Assembly (NCBI GenBank): GCA_015501605.1
Contig: JADNRZ010000015.1
Coordinates: forward strand, 930,001 to 994,000
DNA: 64,000 nucleotides
Direction of reading: 5' to 3'
From: Panaeolus papilionaceus
Lineage: Eukaryota > Basidiomycota > Agaricomycetes > Agaricales
The notes beneath the pieces were generated by a model. That model did not search any database, was not told the DNA's origin, and worked only from the letters and a program-made list of their open reading frames with translations. The position numbers and the translations under genes are program-made. Shown here piece after piece: positions 36,956 to 50,600 of the stretch. Position 1 is the first letter of the stretch. Every line of letters begins with the position of its first letter.

Positions 36956-39900
36956 TCTGTACCACATACCCGTAATTTTAGATTGTAGTTGTTGAGTTGT
37001 TTTTTCTTTCTTTTTATGCTACCCTCCTACTGACAGGTTCTGCAGTGTTTTCTTGCTGTGTTTGTAGGATGATATATCGTATTATCAAAAGGGATAAATG
37101 CATCCCAGGCATCGGAATACTTATCTATCTACCATGTGAAGGGACATCGCCATTTCTTGTGCTCCCACTATTCTGCAAGTGCAAGATCCGCTAGATTGAT
37201 TATCTTGACGACAACCAAAGCATGGTCAGACTTAGAAGTTCGGAAATATTCTTCTGATAGTTGCTGTCAATTTTTTTTCGTTTGTGCCAAGCTCATCGCT
37301 CCAAGACGTCAAGCTCCGTGTAGACTTGTTGAAGAAGACTCTGCACCATCTGCGCGGTCCCCTTAAGCTCAAGGTTCTCAGTTGTGTCGTCCGACTTGGA
37401 GCTGCGCCTCGAGTTATGGCTCCAAGAAAGACGATCAAAGAGGAGTAATGCCATTTACACTTTTTTGCTTTGTCTTTTTTTTTTTTGCTTCACAGTTTGG
37501 GGTGTTGAGGCTAATTTGTTCCACGATGATAGAACTTGTGCGTTTTTACAGCGACTCGTTATGATGAGCGGGTAATTGGTCAACCGCATATCCCATTCAA
37601 ATCTTCGCTCACTTTTTTTCTTTGAAGATGATCTTGATACTAGACGGATACACACCCTTTTTGAGGCGTGCATATGGATAAGCATAGCATTTGCGAAGAT
37701 GACGGTAGAGGCGCGTAACACTTGTCAGGCCAGGTCGCATCACAAGGTCTACGACGTCTGGATCAATCATTCTGGGTGGGTCTACTATGCAGGTCACAAG
37801 CATCGTGGAATTGCGTCGCATGAGTAACTTGACGTCTGTGATAATGGTCAGGTACGTCACACTGGTCTTCTTTAGCTGTGACGTCTCATGGTTTAATAAT
37901 CATCTTTTGAAGAAGCTCGTTGTGCAAGAATACATTGGCAGCTACGATGGTGCTACTCCCGCGATGGTTCTCACCATTCTCGCAAGTTTCTGAGCCAAAA
38001 AAACAGCCGCCGCTCGAGCGCCACGCGTGTCTCACGACGATTGCGTTAACCGTTTTGCTCCCATGAAAAAACGACCGGAAAACAGTTGAAGACGCAACGA
38101 ACTCACGACTGGGATTTTGTGGTTCTCACACATCCTTTATATGAATATCTGTATTCTGTTTTCGCAAAACTCGCACTGGATCGGTGGTCTCCGGTCAAAC
38201 GAGACGGCAACCTTTTTCGCCATCACAGCTATTAATAATACCGACTTCTGCTCTGCACCCTCTTTTTTTATACCTCCCAACGCTCCACAACGTCATCTCA
38301 GCGAATACGTTACCACAAAACCCCGTCTGTTTACTCAGGACATGTGCTGGACCGTGGGTCACCTTAATGAATGTTTGGGAACCTACTACGGCGTTCTCCG
38401 CGACCCAACCCACCAGCACTCAATACGCAACTTCTACAATACCGACTGCAAACCATGTAGCATGTCGAGTGGCTGTCAAGATGTCAGTGGTCCAGCCGGT
38501 GGACTGACATTTCTCGGCGGTCAATTGAGGTGTCTACTTTAATGATGGGACTTCTGCTCGGGAGAGATTTTGGGGTGCATGTCGGGCCACCTCCACCAGT
38601 CTACCCGTACTCGCGTCCGGAAAGGTTGCAGTACATACTTTTCCCAAGGACTCGCATCGGTTTGCTTGGCTGCTAGAGTTTCCACAGCAGGCGCCCACTG
38701 AAAGTCCCATTATGGGACATGAGCTCGTCATCCGACGGAATCTTATCGTCCTATCGCTTTATCGTGCCCATATTCAAATTGGCAATATCATATCACAAAG
38801 GGTCTGGCATAAAGGAGAGGAGAAAGGGCGGGAGCATAATTTGGCGTTCAGGGACAGGTCAGGTGGTTGGGTCAGTGCTGTCTTGCTATTATGGCACTAC
38901 TCTTTGCAGAGAAAGATGCTAATTCAGTTTCTATCCCAATCGTCGCTTTGCTTATCTCAGATCAAACCTCCGACCTTCTTTTGATACTAAGTGTCTCTGG
39001 GAGACCTGGGTCCTCCGACGCTTTCCTAAGGTGACCATTGGGACTTTTGAAGGCCCGGAGCCACAGGATCAGAAAAAAGTGAATTGCGTGGGTCAGGAGA
39101 TGCAGACTGGATGTTACGGGCGCAAGATAACGGAAGCCAATATATATGGATTATTGAGAAGCCTGTCGGGATCTCATTTGGGGCCTTGCAGCTGACTGTG
39201 GCCCAACATGATCCAAGGTGAGTATCTGACAATGATGGCACTTTAGATTGTATTTCTCTTTGCTGATTTCAGGTAGCAGACTTATTGCTGCCTCACTGAT
39301 CCAAGTTGATCCACGGCTTTGAGAAAAAAAAGGGACTCACACCCAATAACGACCAGTGACGACATATAAAGTCGATCGCTTCTTTCAGTCAATACGACGA
39401 GTTTGGGGAGGAGAAGACAGACCTGCTGATCTCGATGATGTCAGCCACGTTTTTGGATGTTGTGGTTGTGCATGGGATCCCTTGGGGCCTGCTATAAAAT
39501 GTCGGGCAGGATTTGAACGGCGCTGACCAATTAGCATCACGCGGTCCATGTCTTTCTAATACCTGTGCTACCTTATCTCGTGGTCGTGCTTTGGGTGTTG
39601 CTGGTTCCGAAGCTATCGATAGGGTTTTTTGCGCTGTGCAGAGGCAAGCTTCGTCTGGCCCTGCATACAGGGAAACAACGATCTGGCTTCTCGCCGGTCG
39701 GCGCACCTCCACCCGTTTCGAAGGTGAATCCGATTTGTCTTCCTATTTTGATACTTGTGCTCATCATACTTCGCGATTCTCAGCTATGCTTAGGAGCTGA
39801 CTTCTGATGGCTGCATGTCCGATCGTGACTGTGGTTAAACTTACTTGCCGTCGTTGCGATTATTTCATTTCAGCATCCTTAATTCGGGTTGACAGCCCAA

Positions 39901-40336
39901 AACTTGGGACTTGCCGTAAATCCGCTCGATTGACGGACACACGGTGCTCCTCCCAATTTTGAGCATTCCATCGCTTGGTTGGTTGTGAGATAGACCTTGA
40001 GTGGGATGCGATGAGATTTGGGCTTCTATTCCTTCCCCGGTTTTGCCTGATGGAAAAATCAGTCCGATTTCTCCTGCGTATGAATCTCGTATTTCGCTCC
40101 ACATCGACCCTTCTAATCCTTTACCTTTTTTCCCAAAAGGGCGATTGTTTACTTCCGCAAACGTTGACTTGTGCTGTTGGATGAACATCCCGTGTTCTCC
40201 GCATTTGGCCCGAACGAAACTGTGCCGTCCTCCCTCGCGTTGCATATATAATAGACCATCACTTATGGTACGCCAGTTCTCCCTCCCCCTACCCTTCCCT
40301 CACACACTAAACTTACTAATTCGCGCTCATTCCAAA
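36956..40336. other. 3.4-kb region without an assignable gene
   Basis: No known family was recognised on either strand. Open frames of 100-140 codons occur at 38117-38542 (+) and 38184-38507 (+), and others at 37384-37860 and 39513-39807. Around 38540-38830 a plus frame reads plausibly protein-like (GVYFNDGTSARERFWGA, HRFAWLLEFPQQAP), but I could not chain it upstream or downstream. A TATA-like ACATATAAAG lies near 39361. The region may hold one decayed or orphan gene. Confidence 0.35.
38117..38542 (+). CDS. Possible orphan cysteine-containing protein (uncertain)
   Basis: 141-codon open frame with a hydrophobic start (MWFSHILYMNICILF) and spaced cysteines in the second half (TDFCSAP, DMCWTVGHLNECLG, NTDCKPCSMSSGCQD). 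It could be an exon of a small secreted protein. However, a second plus-strand frame is open across the same stretch (38184-38507), no intron boundaries are convincing, and I recognise no family. Treat as hypothetical. Confidence 0.2.
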   Translation: MWFSHILYMNICILFSQNSHWIGGLRSNETATFFAITAINNTDFCSAPSFFIPPNAPQRHLSEYVTTKPRLFTQDMCWTVGHLNECLGTYYGVLRDPTHQHSIRNFYNTDCKPCSMSSGCQDVSGPAGGLTFLGGQLRCLL

Positions 40337-41167
40337 ATGTATAGGCAGCCACTACCTCTGACGTTGGAGGACCGTACCGGCCAGCTTACCAACTCTGACT
40401 TCGATGACATGTACGACCGCCTATTTCTTCACGTCGCACGTCAGCCAGGAAAGACGCAGACAAAAATCTACGAGATGAACATTCGCGCGTCCAGGCATCG
40501 TAGCAAGCAACCTCTGAACCGCGACCCCATTATCGTTCTCGACTTTATGCCAGATGAATCGCTAGGGACTGTGACATTTTTTAAACAACCATTCCAAGGG
40601 AGCATGCCAATGTCGAGATACCTCAAGAAGACATCTTTCTTTGGAACGTGAGTTCAGTCTTCTTTTCATTTACCCACCCACGCCATATCCTCCCTTTTCT
40701 CATGCACGACTGGACGGGGAGGTGTCAGGCTATATGGTGCAGTATAAGCTGAGTTGATCTGACTGTTATTTCTATCTAGATCTTTGTCACGGAAATTTCT
40801 GGCCTCTGATGGGAGAGAATATAAATGGAGTTGCAAAACGCATGCCGGGCAGGAATGGACAGTATGTATTAGAGTTTGAATAGTCTGCTACGACGACGTT
40901 AACGGAGTGTTATTCCCTTTTGATGACAGTGTCTGACGATGGACAACTTCTTGGTCGCCCACTATGATTTAAAACCCCCTAACGTTCGGACCTATGATGT
41001 GTCAGGGAACAGCTTGACCATATACGAGCCATTTGCGCATGTTGCTGCGGGTATGTTTTAGAATTTCCTCCCGATTTTTTTTGACATGCCTAATTTTGAC
41101 ATTTCTCTCGACAGAGCTTCTAACGACGCTGCTAATTATGCGCCACATCTCACAGTTTAATCTATAA
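40337..41167 (+). CDS. DUF6593-like small protein
   Basis: Four exons (40337-40647, 40780-40861, 40930-41050, 41115-41167) give 188 residues. It reads PLPLTLEDRTGQLTNSDFDD, then NIRASRHRSKQPLNRDPIIV, then across the first junction SLSRKFLASDGREYKWSC, then NFLVAHYDLKPP and LTIYEPFAHVAAELLTTLLIM. The S-D-G-R-E-Y-K-W box followed by a [LV]-A-x-Y/H-D strand and a C-terminal hydrophobic helix is the pattern of the DUF6593 proteins common in agaricomycetes; the fold is lipocalin- or tubby-like by family inference only. Function unknown. The ATG at 40337 is chosen because it begins the conserved text; the frame is open further upstream. Confidence 0.7.
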
Positions 41168-41549
41168 CGCCCTGCACATCACCCAAGGAACCAGTTATGA
41201 TTTCTAAAAGCCGTGGACAGCTGTATTTGTACCAGTGCTGGACCACCTTCCCCAAAAGTAATCCCTAATGTGTAACAACTAGACCTTTGTACCTTTTGTC
41301 TCCGTCCGTCTGTCAAGTTTCCCTCAGATTCCCTTGCATCGTGCGCGTGTCTAGACCCTGTAAAAATACGGTACCTGACTTTTGAATGATATCTGACGCC
41401 ATTCATGGACCTTTTACTTCACCCCTCACTTCTTAACTTCCTGATGAAATTCCCCATGTTTCTGACATAATGATAATGAGTTCCCACGGAGGGCAGGGAC
41501 TTTGATTGAAAGGAAGAGTTCAAGTTGTTGCTCTCGTCCATCGTCTCCC
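41168..41549. other. Spacer upstream of the NF-YC gene
   Basis: 382 bp with no supported gene. The NF-YC frame stays open back to an ATG at 41502, which is a possible alternative start. Confidence 0.5.
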
Positions 41550-42583
41550 ATGTCTAACCAGCAACCATACGTTCAGCCAGGAGAGCTGCTCAATGATTTC
41601 TTGCGATCTTTTTGGCAGAGGCAGGTGGATTCAGCTGAAAATGAAACACCGGATTATCGCCACCCACCCTTGCCATTAGCAAGAATTAAGAAGGTTATGA
41701 AGAGCGATCCGGATGTCAAGGTGATGCCGACTTTTTGCCAATTTCATAACAATATTACCTCTGAACGCTCAATATTTTATAAATTTTAGATGATTGCTGC
41801 AGATGGTATAGTCCATATACTTGCATTTCGTAATCTCGCGCTCAACTAGAGGTTTCCAACGACAGCACCTATTCTGTTCTGCAAGGCCTGCGAAAGTACG
41901 TGAGATCAGCCAATTGCATCTCGTTCCGATAAAATATTGGGTACTAAACTTGTGACACCGATCCGGACGCGTTTTCTTTTCAATTTTTAGTCTTCATTGC
42001 CGAGATTACAGCCCGAGCATTCATCGTTGCTGATTCCAACAAGCGCCGGACGTTATCAAGGGCAGACATCGCAAAGGCTCTAAGCAAGTCCGACCAGTTC
42101 GACTTTCTCATTGACATTGTGCCACGAGAGGAATCCAATTTCCCAGCAGCGACCGGTAACGGTACAGCTAAACGAGTTGGCACATCATCAGCGCAGAAAG
42201 ATCAGGTGCAGCTCTTTTCATCTCAGAAGCTATTCATCGCGACTTGACCCACTCATATGACCACTCTTCTTCCTCCCCTCCCCATTAGACTTCTCAACCC
42301 GGAGTCGGAGATGGTCCAGCCGGATCCATGGAACTGGACACCGGAAACGGCACAACGAGGAGTGGGAGCGAAGTCTTAGAGCAGGTGAGTCCAATGGTTT
42401 TGTCCTATCCCACATATTGGACTTTATTCTCATGACGCCTCGCTCTCTCTGCCCCCCTCTCACTATTTTTTATGTTTCTATTCATGTTTTATAACTCGTT
42501 TCCGCGTTCTCTCCACTCTACGTCCTTCCATTTGCCAGCTGGAGTCTCTCCTCGGAACAGGGAATCCTCGACCTCTGTCATGA
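41550..42583 (+). CDS. HAP5: CCAAT-binding factor subunit NF-YC (Hap5)
   Basis: Histone-fold subunit of the trimeric NF-Y/HAP complex that binds CCAAT boxes. Six exons (41550-41720, 41790-41805, 41866-41895, 41991-42205, 42289-42384, 42539-42583) give 190 residues. Two exons are tiny (16 and 30 nt). Conserved text: LNDFLRSFWQRQ, LPLARIKKVMKSDPDVKMIA, ADAPILFCKACEIFIAEIT, RAFIVADSNKRRTLSRADIA and FDFLIDIVPRE. This matches NF-YC in order and spacing rather than DPB3 or CHRAC-type histone folds, since N-K-R-R-T-L and F-D-F-L-I-D-I-V-P-R are NF-YC hallmarks. The C-terminal tail is short and Gly/Ser-rich. An upstream in-frame ATG at 41502 would add 16 residues. Confidence 0.88.
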
Positions 42584-43548
42584 CACCCATTCGTGATGTT
42601 TCGGCATTTTCAAACCATAACCTCTATGACGCACATACCCCCACCTTCACCCATGATCTCTTATTCGTAAAAATGGGGCCTAGATGCTTTTATCTTTGGT
42701 CCCAACCCGCGGAGAAAATTAATGGTGTTGCATTGGTCCTTAAACCATGTACCCTCACCTCGTGACGCCGTCTTTTTTCCTTCTGGAGCTGCAGCAGAGG
42801 GAACTCTTCTAGACAGAAAGGAAGTTGGAAAGGACTGGTTGGATTTGGACTGGATTGGATTGTCTTTTTCGAGAATTGCGCATTGCTACACCTTAGGGTA
42901 GTGTTCAGCTTGGACTGTTGTTGTACTTACTACAAGAACCCCTTCTGGTATTGGATGACAATACCTTGTCTAAAACCGTCCTAGCACGGATGGCCACACA
43001 CGTTCATCCATTGTTCAGATGCTGTATGTTTTTGACTCTTCAAACCCTGAAGTTTGACTCAGTTGCGTTTCCTTCCTGCGTTTTTCGCGACTATCACGAT
43101 TCTGTTGGTCTTTTTCACGCCAGAGATCCTTGTCATCTGTTTGGGATTCAGCTTCATCGCTCGCAGACTTCAGGTGTGTTTCCCAACTTCAACGAGCCAA
43201 ATAAAAAAAGAAAGGTCATTGGTGAAAATCCTTGTTCCGATGCCCACCAAAAATAGTTGGTCAAAACGCACAACAAATAAAATGGTTTCCAGTACAGCTT
43301 CAATGCAAATATATTATATACAGAGCAGCCTTGTTTCAGGACTTTTTTACCGCTAAGTAGATCCCAGAGTGACTGCAGAATGATGTTGATGTTGATGTTG
43401 ACACAGACGACTACGCGTGATTCAGATCAGCTGCTTGACCTTGAACTGACACCAACACTGAGAGTCTGAGCAATGATATTCCCTGAATTCCCCACCCTTA
43501 CTCACGCACGTCTTCTGATATCCCGTTCCCTTATCGATCTCATTCAAC
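42584..43548. other. Intergenic region before TPR/DUF4470 copy 4
   Basis: 965 bp with no supported gene. A (TGATGT)n microsatellite lies at 43381-43400. A short string, TTGTACTT[A/G]CTACAAGAACC, near 42923 recurs near 47174 in the 3' flank of copy 4, hinting at shared duplicated flank sequence. Confidence 0.45.
43381..43400. repeat. Short TGATGT microsatellite
   Basis: About three tandem copies of TGATGT upstream of copy 4. Confidence 0.7.
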
Positions 43549-46500
43549 ATGGCTGATGAAGCCCACCAGCAGGGCAATGATTTCTATAAGAAGGCGACTT
43601 AGACAGGTAAATAGTATCTCATCTTACTCATAAGCACTGAGAGGTGCTCATGGAGAGGAACTAGTGCAGAAAAGGCTTATCTTTTGGTGCGCGCAGAGCC
43701 TTCTTCATCAATGGCTTAATTTTGGGGTTGGACTGCTACTAAAGTTTTGATGAACAGGCAGTTAAACTTGACCCCTCCGAGCTGAAGTACACGTCCAACC
43801 TCTCGGCGGTTTACTATGAGCAAGGTCGATATGTCGACTGTATTGACTCTATCATGAATTCCTGGCGTTCTCTTCGTGTTAAGAACTCCACAGACGGTAA
43901 TCCCGCACCTCCATCCATCACCGACCCCTTGGCTATCAAACTCTCCTTGCGATTCCTGAAAGCGAAGCTTAACTCCCTGGCCAGAGGTCTCATCTCGCTA
44001 CACGCCAAAAGAAGAAGAATAAAGGAAAGACCAGCGAAAGTAATGCTGGCATTGAACAAGACATCCAGAGCTTCTGCGCGGAATTGTTGGCGAAGGGTGC
44101 CACATCGTCGTCGCAGAATGCAGAATTGCAGCACATCTGGGGCGTGTGGCAGAAAACGAAGGAGGATTGCCAGAGGCATACAGTAGAGCAGTATAAAAAG
44201 AACGTTGAACAGGCAGAGAAACGTTTGAGGGCTCTGCCTGTTTACCGGCCTTCCCTTTACGACGTCGCTGAATATTTCAGAGTGAGTCTAATTACCTGGG
44301 ACTTCTCGTCTTCTTTTAGAGCTCAACTTTCACTAGTTTGGCCACGATGCTCCTCGCCCTCTTTTCTATGAGATCAGTACTTTTGAAGAAGCCAAACTTC
44401 TGATCAATGCACGGTTTCTGCTGGGGCAGGACTGGAAGAAGATTTCTTTCTTGTTTGGAGGGTCTGGAGAGGGTAAGCTGCTCGCATTGGCTCGCTTCAC
44501 AAACCGAGGATGTCATGAATCTTAATCTCGTCATCAGGTCGACATGTCTTTGCGACTCTGATTAACTGGGGTTACATCTGGAACCTCATCAGCAGACGAC
44601 GTGGTGCAAGTTCTTCAGATTATAGGATCCCCGACCTTCATTTGACGCTCCTCGACATCCATCCAGCATCTATCGCTCGTGTTATGCTGCTTTTGGGGTT
44701 GATTAGAAGGAGCATGACTGCACGCGTCACCACCTTCAAACTTGAGCTGGAAGCCACAGCGTTTTACGTTTTTAGCACCATCTTTATGCCCGACTATTGT
44801 GCGAAATTGTATGATTTTATCTTGTTTCCACCATTCTCCGAGTGCTGATTTTGGGGAATCACCAGGGTGGCGACCGTATCTGGGGAAATTCTTGAAGAAC
44901 TCAAAGGAAAACCCCCGAAACATCTAACCAAGTTTTGGGCGATAGATGACCAGACCAAGCCTCGTGTTCTTACCATCCTAGAGTACTGGTCAAAGCCCCT
45001 GAATAAAAATACGAAAACCTTTTTCGAAATCAACGGGCCCAAGAAATCTCGCCAAATGACCCATCAATTTTTGGCACAAACCGCGAGACTGGCTCTTGAT
45101 GCACGACGCCAGATGCGAAACGAAAACCTTCAGAACTTCCTCATCAGTATGCGACAATCGACGGGCAGCCCGGTCAGCCTCGGCAAAAAAGACCCAAAAT
45201 TGCCGCTGTACAATGACTGGGACGCGGAGGACAGCTTATTTCAGCGCACGAGGGTTTTACTCCCTCCGAAGCAGCTTTTGAGTCGTCATCCCGCGTTGGA
45301 AAAACACGTTAGATCCAATGGACAACAGGGTGAACAAGAGGTGATAGAGGAGGTGTTTAAGGATTGGAAACCTAATCCTACAATTTTCGTGAGCGTTATT
45401 CGTGTTTGTCTTTGCTATGATCGGGCGCTGATCTATAATATACATTATAGGATAACAATACAACCGAAAACCCTGCATACAGTAAGCCTGGAGGATATCC
45501 TCATTTGACGTTCGATGAAGACCCTTCTGTGAACATGTCGTGGATAATGGACGTCTTCCGCCACTACCGAGGTGACACGCGCTCGGATATGTTGTTCGAC
45601 CAGACCGCGTTCGTTACGATGCAACAGTTCTTCGATTCCGTACGAGTATGTTTAGAGGCGATGGATGGCCGCCAAGATGCGCTCACTCTTGAGTTTGTGT
45701 GCGCGGAACTTTGCTCTGGCATCTCGCAGTTGGTGGCTGGTGATTTTGGACCGAGGCCAAGCTCGTTCCCGACGAAGTATATGAGGATGTGGTTGAGTAA
45801 TGTTCCGTGCGTTTTATTCAACCCCTTATTACCGTTTTCTCCTCTTCAGTCGAGCTGACATCCGAAAATATGCTTAGGGACTATACGAGTGGCGTGTTAG
45901 GCAACCTAGTGTATCTAACGCCTTATCTCGAGGATAACCCCTATGCGGTGATGCTCTGGAACTGCCTCGTAATCGAGGCGCTTTCGAGACGTACAAAGAA
46001 TTTTGCTTCAAGTACGCCGTTTTTTTTTGTATAATCCTGGGACCCCGTTTTGAAATCGTTTTCTTATTGTAGCTACACCTACCTCACTGCTTCGGGTATC
46101 GAACGGTTCTTCAACTGTCTTGCTCGAGACGAGAATAATGAGGCGGTCGAAAACATGGCTTTGTCAGTCCTACCCCGAAACAAGCCCTTTTCCAGTCTCG
46201 TCTCCAAGAAGGAGCTGCACAACTACCTTGCATGGATGCTATCGAGGGTTCTTTGTTGCCCATATCCTGGGAATCCACCTTTCGACGTTGACGAACCCAC
46301 CAACATGGTGACCTTTATCCGCCTCATCATCGCATTCTGTCGTACGTATGCGTGCCCTGGACATTGGCTGGCGGAGTTTATGCAGCACCTCGTCGACGAT
46401 ACACTAGTCACCAACGCTGTGCCTTACCACGGCTTACTCCCTGTTAAACAGATGCCCGCACCTGCGCGTTCCGAAGATAAGATCAGTTTAGAGGGTTACC

Positions 46501-47069
46501 AGCTCGAGCTGGAAGTGATCCTCGTCACGATCAAGCCCGCTCGCCGTTTTTACTCTCGTACCCCTCCCGATACGCCACCTCTCTCGACTCGATCAGGACA
46601 TACACTGCGAAAGTCGTTTCGATCTTTAGGCTCCCCACAGATCTCTCTGTTAAGAGCAATTCGGGCTGCTTGATGTTCTATAAAGCAGATCCGCGGTTGC
46701 ATACAGCTCAGTTCATACATGAGTTGCCATCTTGGCTCCCGATACTCTATGACAGTGAAGATGGGAGTCAAGGTTCAGGTGCTTTCAATGGTCGATTTGA
46801 TGGATTTCCAAAAAGGTCTGGTGGCGTGGAAGATGAGTGAAGGGTGGTATGAGAAGATGAGAGAGGATGGCTGGGTTATGATTGTATGGGTTACGACGCG
46901 AAGGTGGACGAGTAAGTGTGGTGACGCTTTCGAGTTGCTCTCCCTCTTTTATGGCGTGGTGGACACTGACCCCGCATTTCCCCCTCTTTTTCTAGTTTCG
47001 AAACCTGTTCCCGCGTCCGAGTGGACACAAATTACAGCGACGGACCCGACAGTTAGCCCATCGAAGTGA
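43549..47069 (+). pseudogene. TPR/DUF4470-type protein, copy 4 (multiple frameshifts)
   Basis: Starts MADEAHQQGNDFYKKA at 43549 and ends at 47069, with family text in order: MNSWRSLRVKNSTDGN, LQHIWGVWQKTKEDC, LRALPVYRPSLYDVAEYFR, a DUF4470-like LHLTLLDIHPASIARVMLL, LPLYNDWDAEDSLFQ, LLPPKQLLSRHPALEKHV, LEFVCAELCSGISQLVAGD, WKMSEGWYEKM. Frame is lost at about five places relative to intact copies: in exon 1 (about 43598-43602, one base missing), in the Lys-rich linker (about 44004-44020), at about 45969, at about 46533, and near 46757 where roughly ten bases are missing. Most are single-base losses in short runs, so assembly error cannot be excluded, but their number argues for a pseudogene. 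Other parts are well conserved, so the decay is recent. Confidence 0.75.
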
Positions 47070-47645
47070 AGCCAAAAGTTGTGCTGTGGTGAATGACTAT
47101 TCCAAGCCGTTATGCATTGTGCAGGATCATTCGGATACCGAGAGCGTACACATGAATTCCTTGATCCAACGCGTTGTACTTGCTACAAGAACCTTGATGA
47201 CTTTTCCAAACGTTTGGTGTTGAATTAATCATCGTCTACCGAAACTCTTTGGTCAAAGGAAATTCGTTTTCCTTCAAGATTTGAGCCAAACCTAGTCTCC
47301 AGGCCAGACCGGCCAGGACTAAACGGGGAAGTCGAATCCCGTCCACATCTGAAGCTTTTCTGAAGGTGGACAAAACAATTGATCTGAGTTCTAAATAAAT
47401 ATGCCAAACTATCTACAAGGATCTTTATATTTTTCGTTCCAAACACAATATTTCTATCAGTCGTGACTCTGACCATGGTGGATGCGGTGTGACCAGTTGA
47501 ATTTAAATAGCCTTGGCGTGACTTAATTGCTTTGGCCCCTGTTGAACAACGTTGAACTCTCATTTATATTCCGAAGGACGTCTTTTCTTCCCTCCCAGAT
47601 TTTACTCGACGTGTTTTCTGTCGATAACTGATAATATCTTACACA
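47070..47645. other. Spacer between copies 4 and 5
   Basis: 576 bp with no supported gene. Confidence 0.5.
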
Positions 47646-50600
47646 ATGGCTGATTTGGCTCATCAGCAGGGCAATGAGTTCTACAAGAAGGGTGCCTTTG
47701 AGAGGTGAGCTGTTTCCTTACTTCCTTGAGTGTGGCAAGAATGCTCAGTCTGCGCAAAATAGTGCTGAAAGGTCATACCTTTCGGTGCGCATCTTCACTT
47801 GTAAAAAATTATCTTGTCCTTCAGTGTTGACGCGCTTTATAGGCTTATAAAATCAATCCTTCAGAACCCAAATATGCATCAAATCTGTCAGCGGTTTACT
47901 ATGAACAGGGTCAATACATAGACAGTATCGCCTCCATCGTGAATTCGTGGCGCTCACTTCGTGTAAAAAATTCTGTGGATGGTGTTCCCAACACTCCATC
48001 CATTACCGATCCGCTGGCTATCAAGCTTTCTCTCCGATTCCTAAAAGCAAAACTCAATTCAATTGCAAAAGGTCTCATTTCATTGCACGACGAGAAGAAA
48101 AAGAACAAAGGGAAGACATCTGAAAGTAACGCCGGCATTGAGCAAGATATTCAAACCTTCTGTGCGAAACTCGTTGAGAATGCCGATGCCACATCTCAGC
48201 ATCTAGAGCTGCAACACGTTTGGGGTGCCTAGAGAAAAATGAGGGACGATTGCCAAGGACACACAGCAGAGCAATGTAAAAATAATATCGAGGAAGCGCA
48301 GAAGCGTCTGAGGGCACTGCCTATATACAAGGGGACGCTGTACGATGTGCTCGATTATTTCAGGGTGCGTTCAATTCAAGAATTTCTTTTTAGTGACTAA
48401 TACTTAACCTCGTGCTAGTTCGGACATGATTACCCTCGTCCTCTGTTCTATGAAGTTGGGAGTTCTAACGAGCTACTGATCAACGAAATGACCGTGCTTC
48501 TGGAAGACTGGGAGAATATTTCATTCTGATTCGGTGGTTCTGGAGATGGTAAATAAGACATGCACTTTCGTCACGAAATTGGCTTGCAAACAACAAGTGC
48601 TGATATTCACCCTTTTCGTCAGGTCGACACGTCTATGCGACTCTGGTTAACTGGGGTGCCATTTGGAAACGCATAAGCAAACGGAAATTCGTCGATTTTA
48701 GGATACCAGACATTCATATGACGCTCCTTGATATCCATCCAGCATCTCTATCCCGTGTTATGCTTATTTTGGCCTTGATTCGAAAGAGCATGACCATCCG
48801 TAGCGTCACAGCCAAACTCGAACTCGAGGCTACGGCATTTTATATTTGGAGCACGTTCTCATGCCTGACTACTGCGCGAAACTGTATGTCCACTTTGTTA
48901 CGTCAGTCGTGTTCATTGATAAAGCTAATTATGGAATGATTAGGGTCGCTGTTGTATCCCAGGAAATTATTGACGAACTAAGAGGGAACCTACCCCGCCA
49001 TCTAACAAAATTCTGGTCCATCGATGAGCAAACCAAGCCTCGCATTCTCACTATATTTGAGTACTGGTCTAAACCCTTGCCCAAAAACACTAAGACCTTC
49101 CTCCAGATTAACGGCCCTAAAGACATCTCTCAAAACCCCGCTCGCGCAACGATGCTAGAACAGCGACGTCAAGTCAGGGAAGACAGGTTTAATGCTTACG
49201 TCGATGCCGCCACGAAAATAAAGGGAAGCCCATTCGACACCCGCAAAGACCCTCAGCTACTGTTGTACAATGATTCGAACTCGGAGGATCGTCTGTTTCA
49301 GCGCTCGCGGGTTTTGCTTCCTCCGAAACAGCTGTTGAGCAGACATCCGGCGTTGGAGAAGCATGTGAGGTCAAATGGGCAGCAGGGGGAACGAGAGGTG
49401 ATAGAGGAGGTGGTCAAGGATTGGAGACCTAACCCCACTGTCTTTGTAAGTGACTTCCGTGCTCCTGTGCCATTTTGGAGGCCTCATTCTAGACATCTTT
49501 GTTATAGGATAACAACACGACTGAAAACTTAGCTTTTTCGGAGCCTGGAGGATACCCGAAGCTATCGTTCGATGAAGACCCATCACTGACTATGATGGGT
49601 GTGTTGCAGGTTCTGCGTCACTATCGAGATGTCCACACCCAGCTCTCGTTCGACCAGACGTCATTTGCCATTATGCAGCAACTCTTCGACTTCTTACGAG
49701 AGTGCTTCACTTTCATGGACAGTCGCGACGATGCGCTCACCCTGGAGTTCGTTTGCACCAAGATTTGTTCTGGTCTGCCAAAGCTGATGGCTGGCGATTT
49801 TGGACCCAGGCCTGCGTCGTTCCCAAAGAAGTATATGAGGATGTGGTTGAAGTGCCTTATCTTGAGGATACACCCTTCGCAGTGATGTTGTGGAACTGCC
49901 TTCGCAACCAGGGCGCCTTTGGCTCCTTCAAAGATTTTTGCTTCAACTGCGTTGCACTCAGGTTTATGATTTTTCGTTTCAACTGACATCCTCTGACAGC
50001 TACTCCTATCTCACCTCGTTAGGAATTAGACGGTATTTTAATTGTCTAGTTCCAGAAGAAAATAATCCCCCATCCGAAGAAATGGCTTTGTGCGTTCTTC
50101 CACAGCGTACCAAACCGTTCTCAAGCTTTGTCTCCAAAAAGGATCTCTACCAATACCTTTCTTGGATTCTCTTTCGTGTCATTTGCTGCCCCAGGGCGAC
50201 CGTTGCGCCTTACGAAGTCGATGACCCCGCCAATATGGTGAGCTTCATCAGACTGCTGATCGCGTTTTGTCAGCAATTTGCGTGCCCTGCGCACTGGCTC
50301 GGGGAGTTTGCCCAGAACATGGTCAATGATACAATCGTCACCAATGCTATGCCTTTCGACGGTATTCTTCCTGTGAAGCAGATGCCTGCCGCTGCACCCA
50401 CAGAGCGAAAGATCAATTTGGGCTCGTATCAACTCGAACTCGAAACGATCCTTGTCACCATTAAAGGGGTCCTTCCATTCCAACTGTCATACCCGCCTCG
50501 ATATGCCTCGTCTCTCGATTCGATCAAGACATACACCGCCCAGATCATATCCACCGTTAACCTCCCATATAGTCACCCCGTTCAATATAATGCGGGGTGT

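Noticed and set aside
39505..39585. tRNA-like sequence on the minus strand (GTTCAAATCC box B match and a box A-like TAGCACAGG)
   Set aside because: The T-arm stem and acceptor stem do not pair, so no cloverleaf forms. Probably chance, or at most a very old tRNA-derived repeat.
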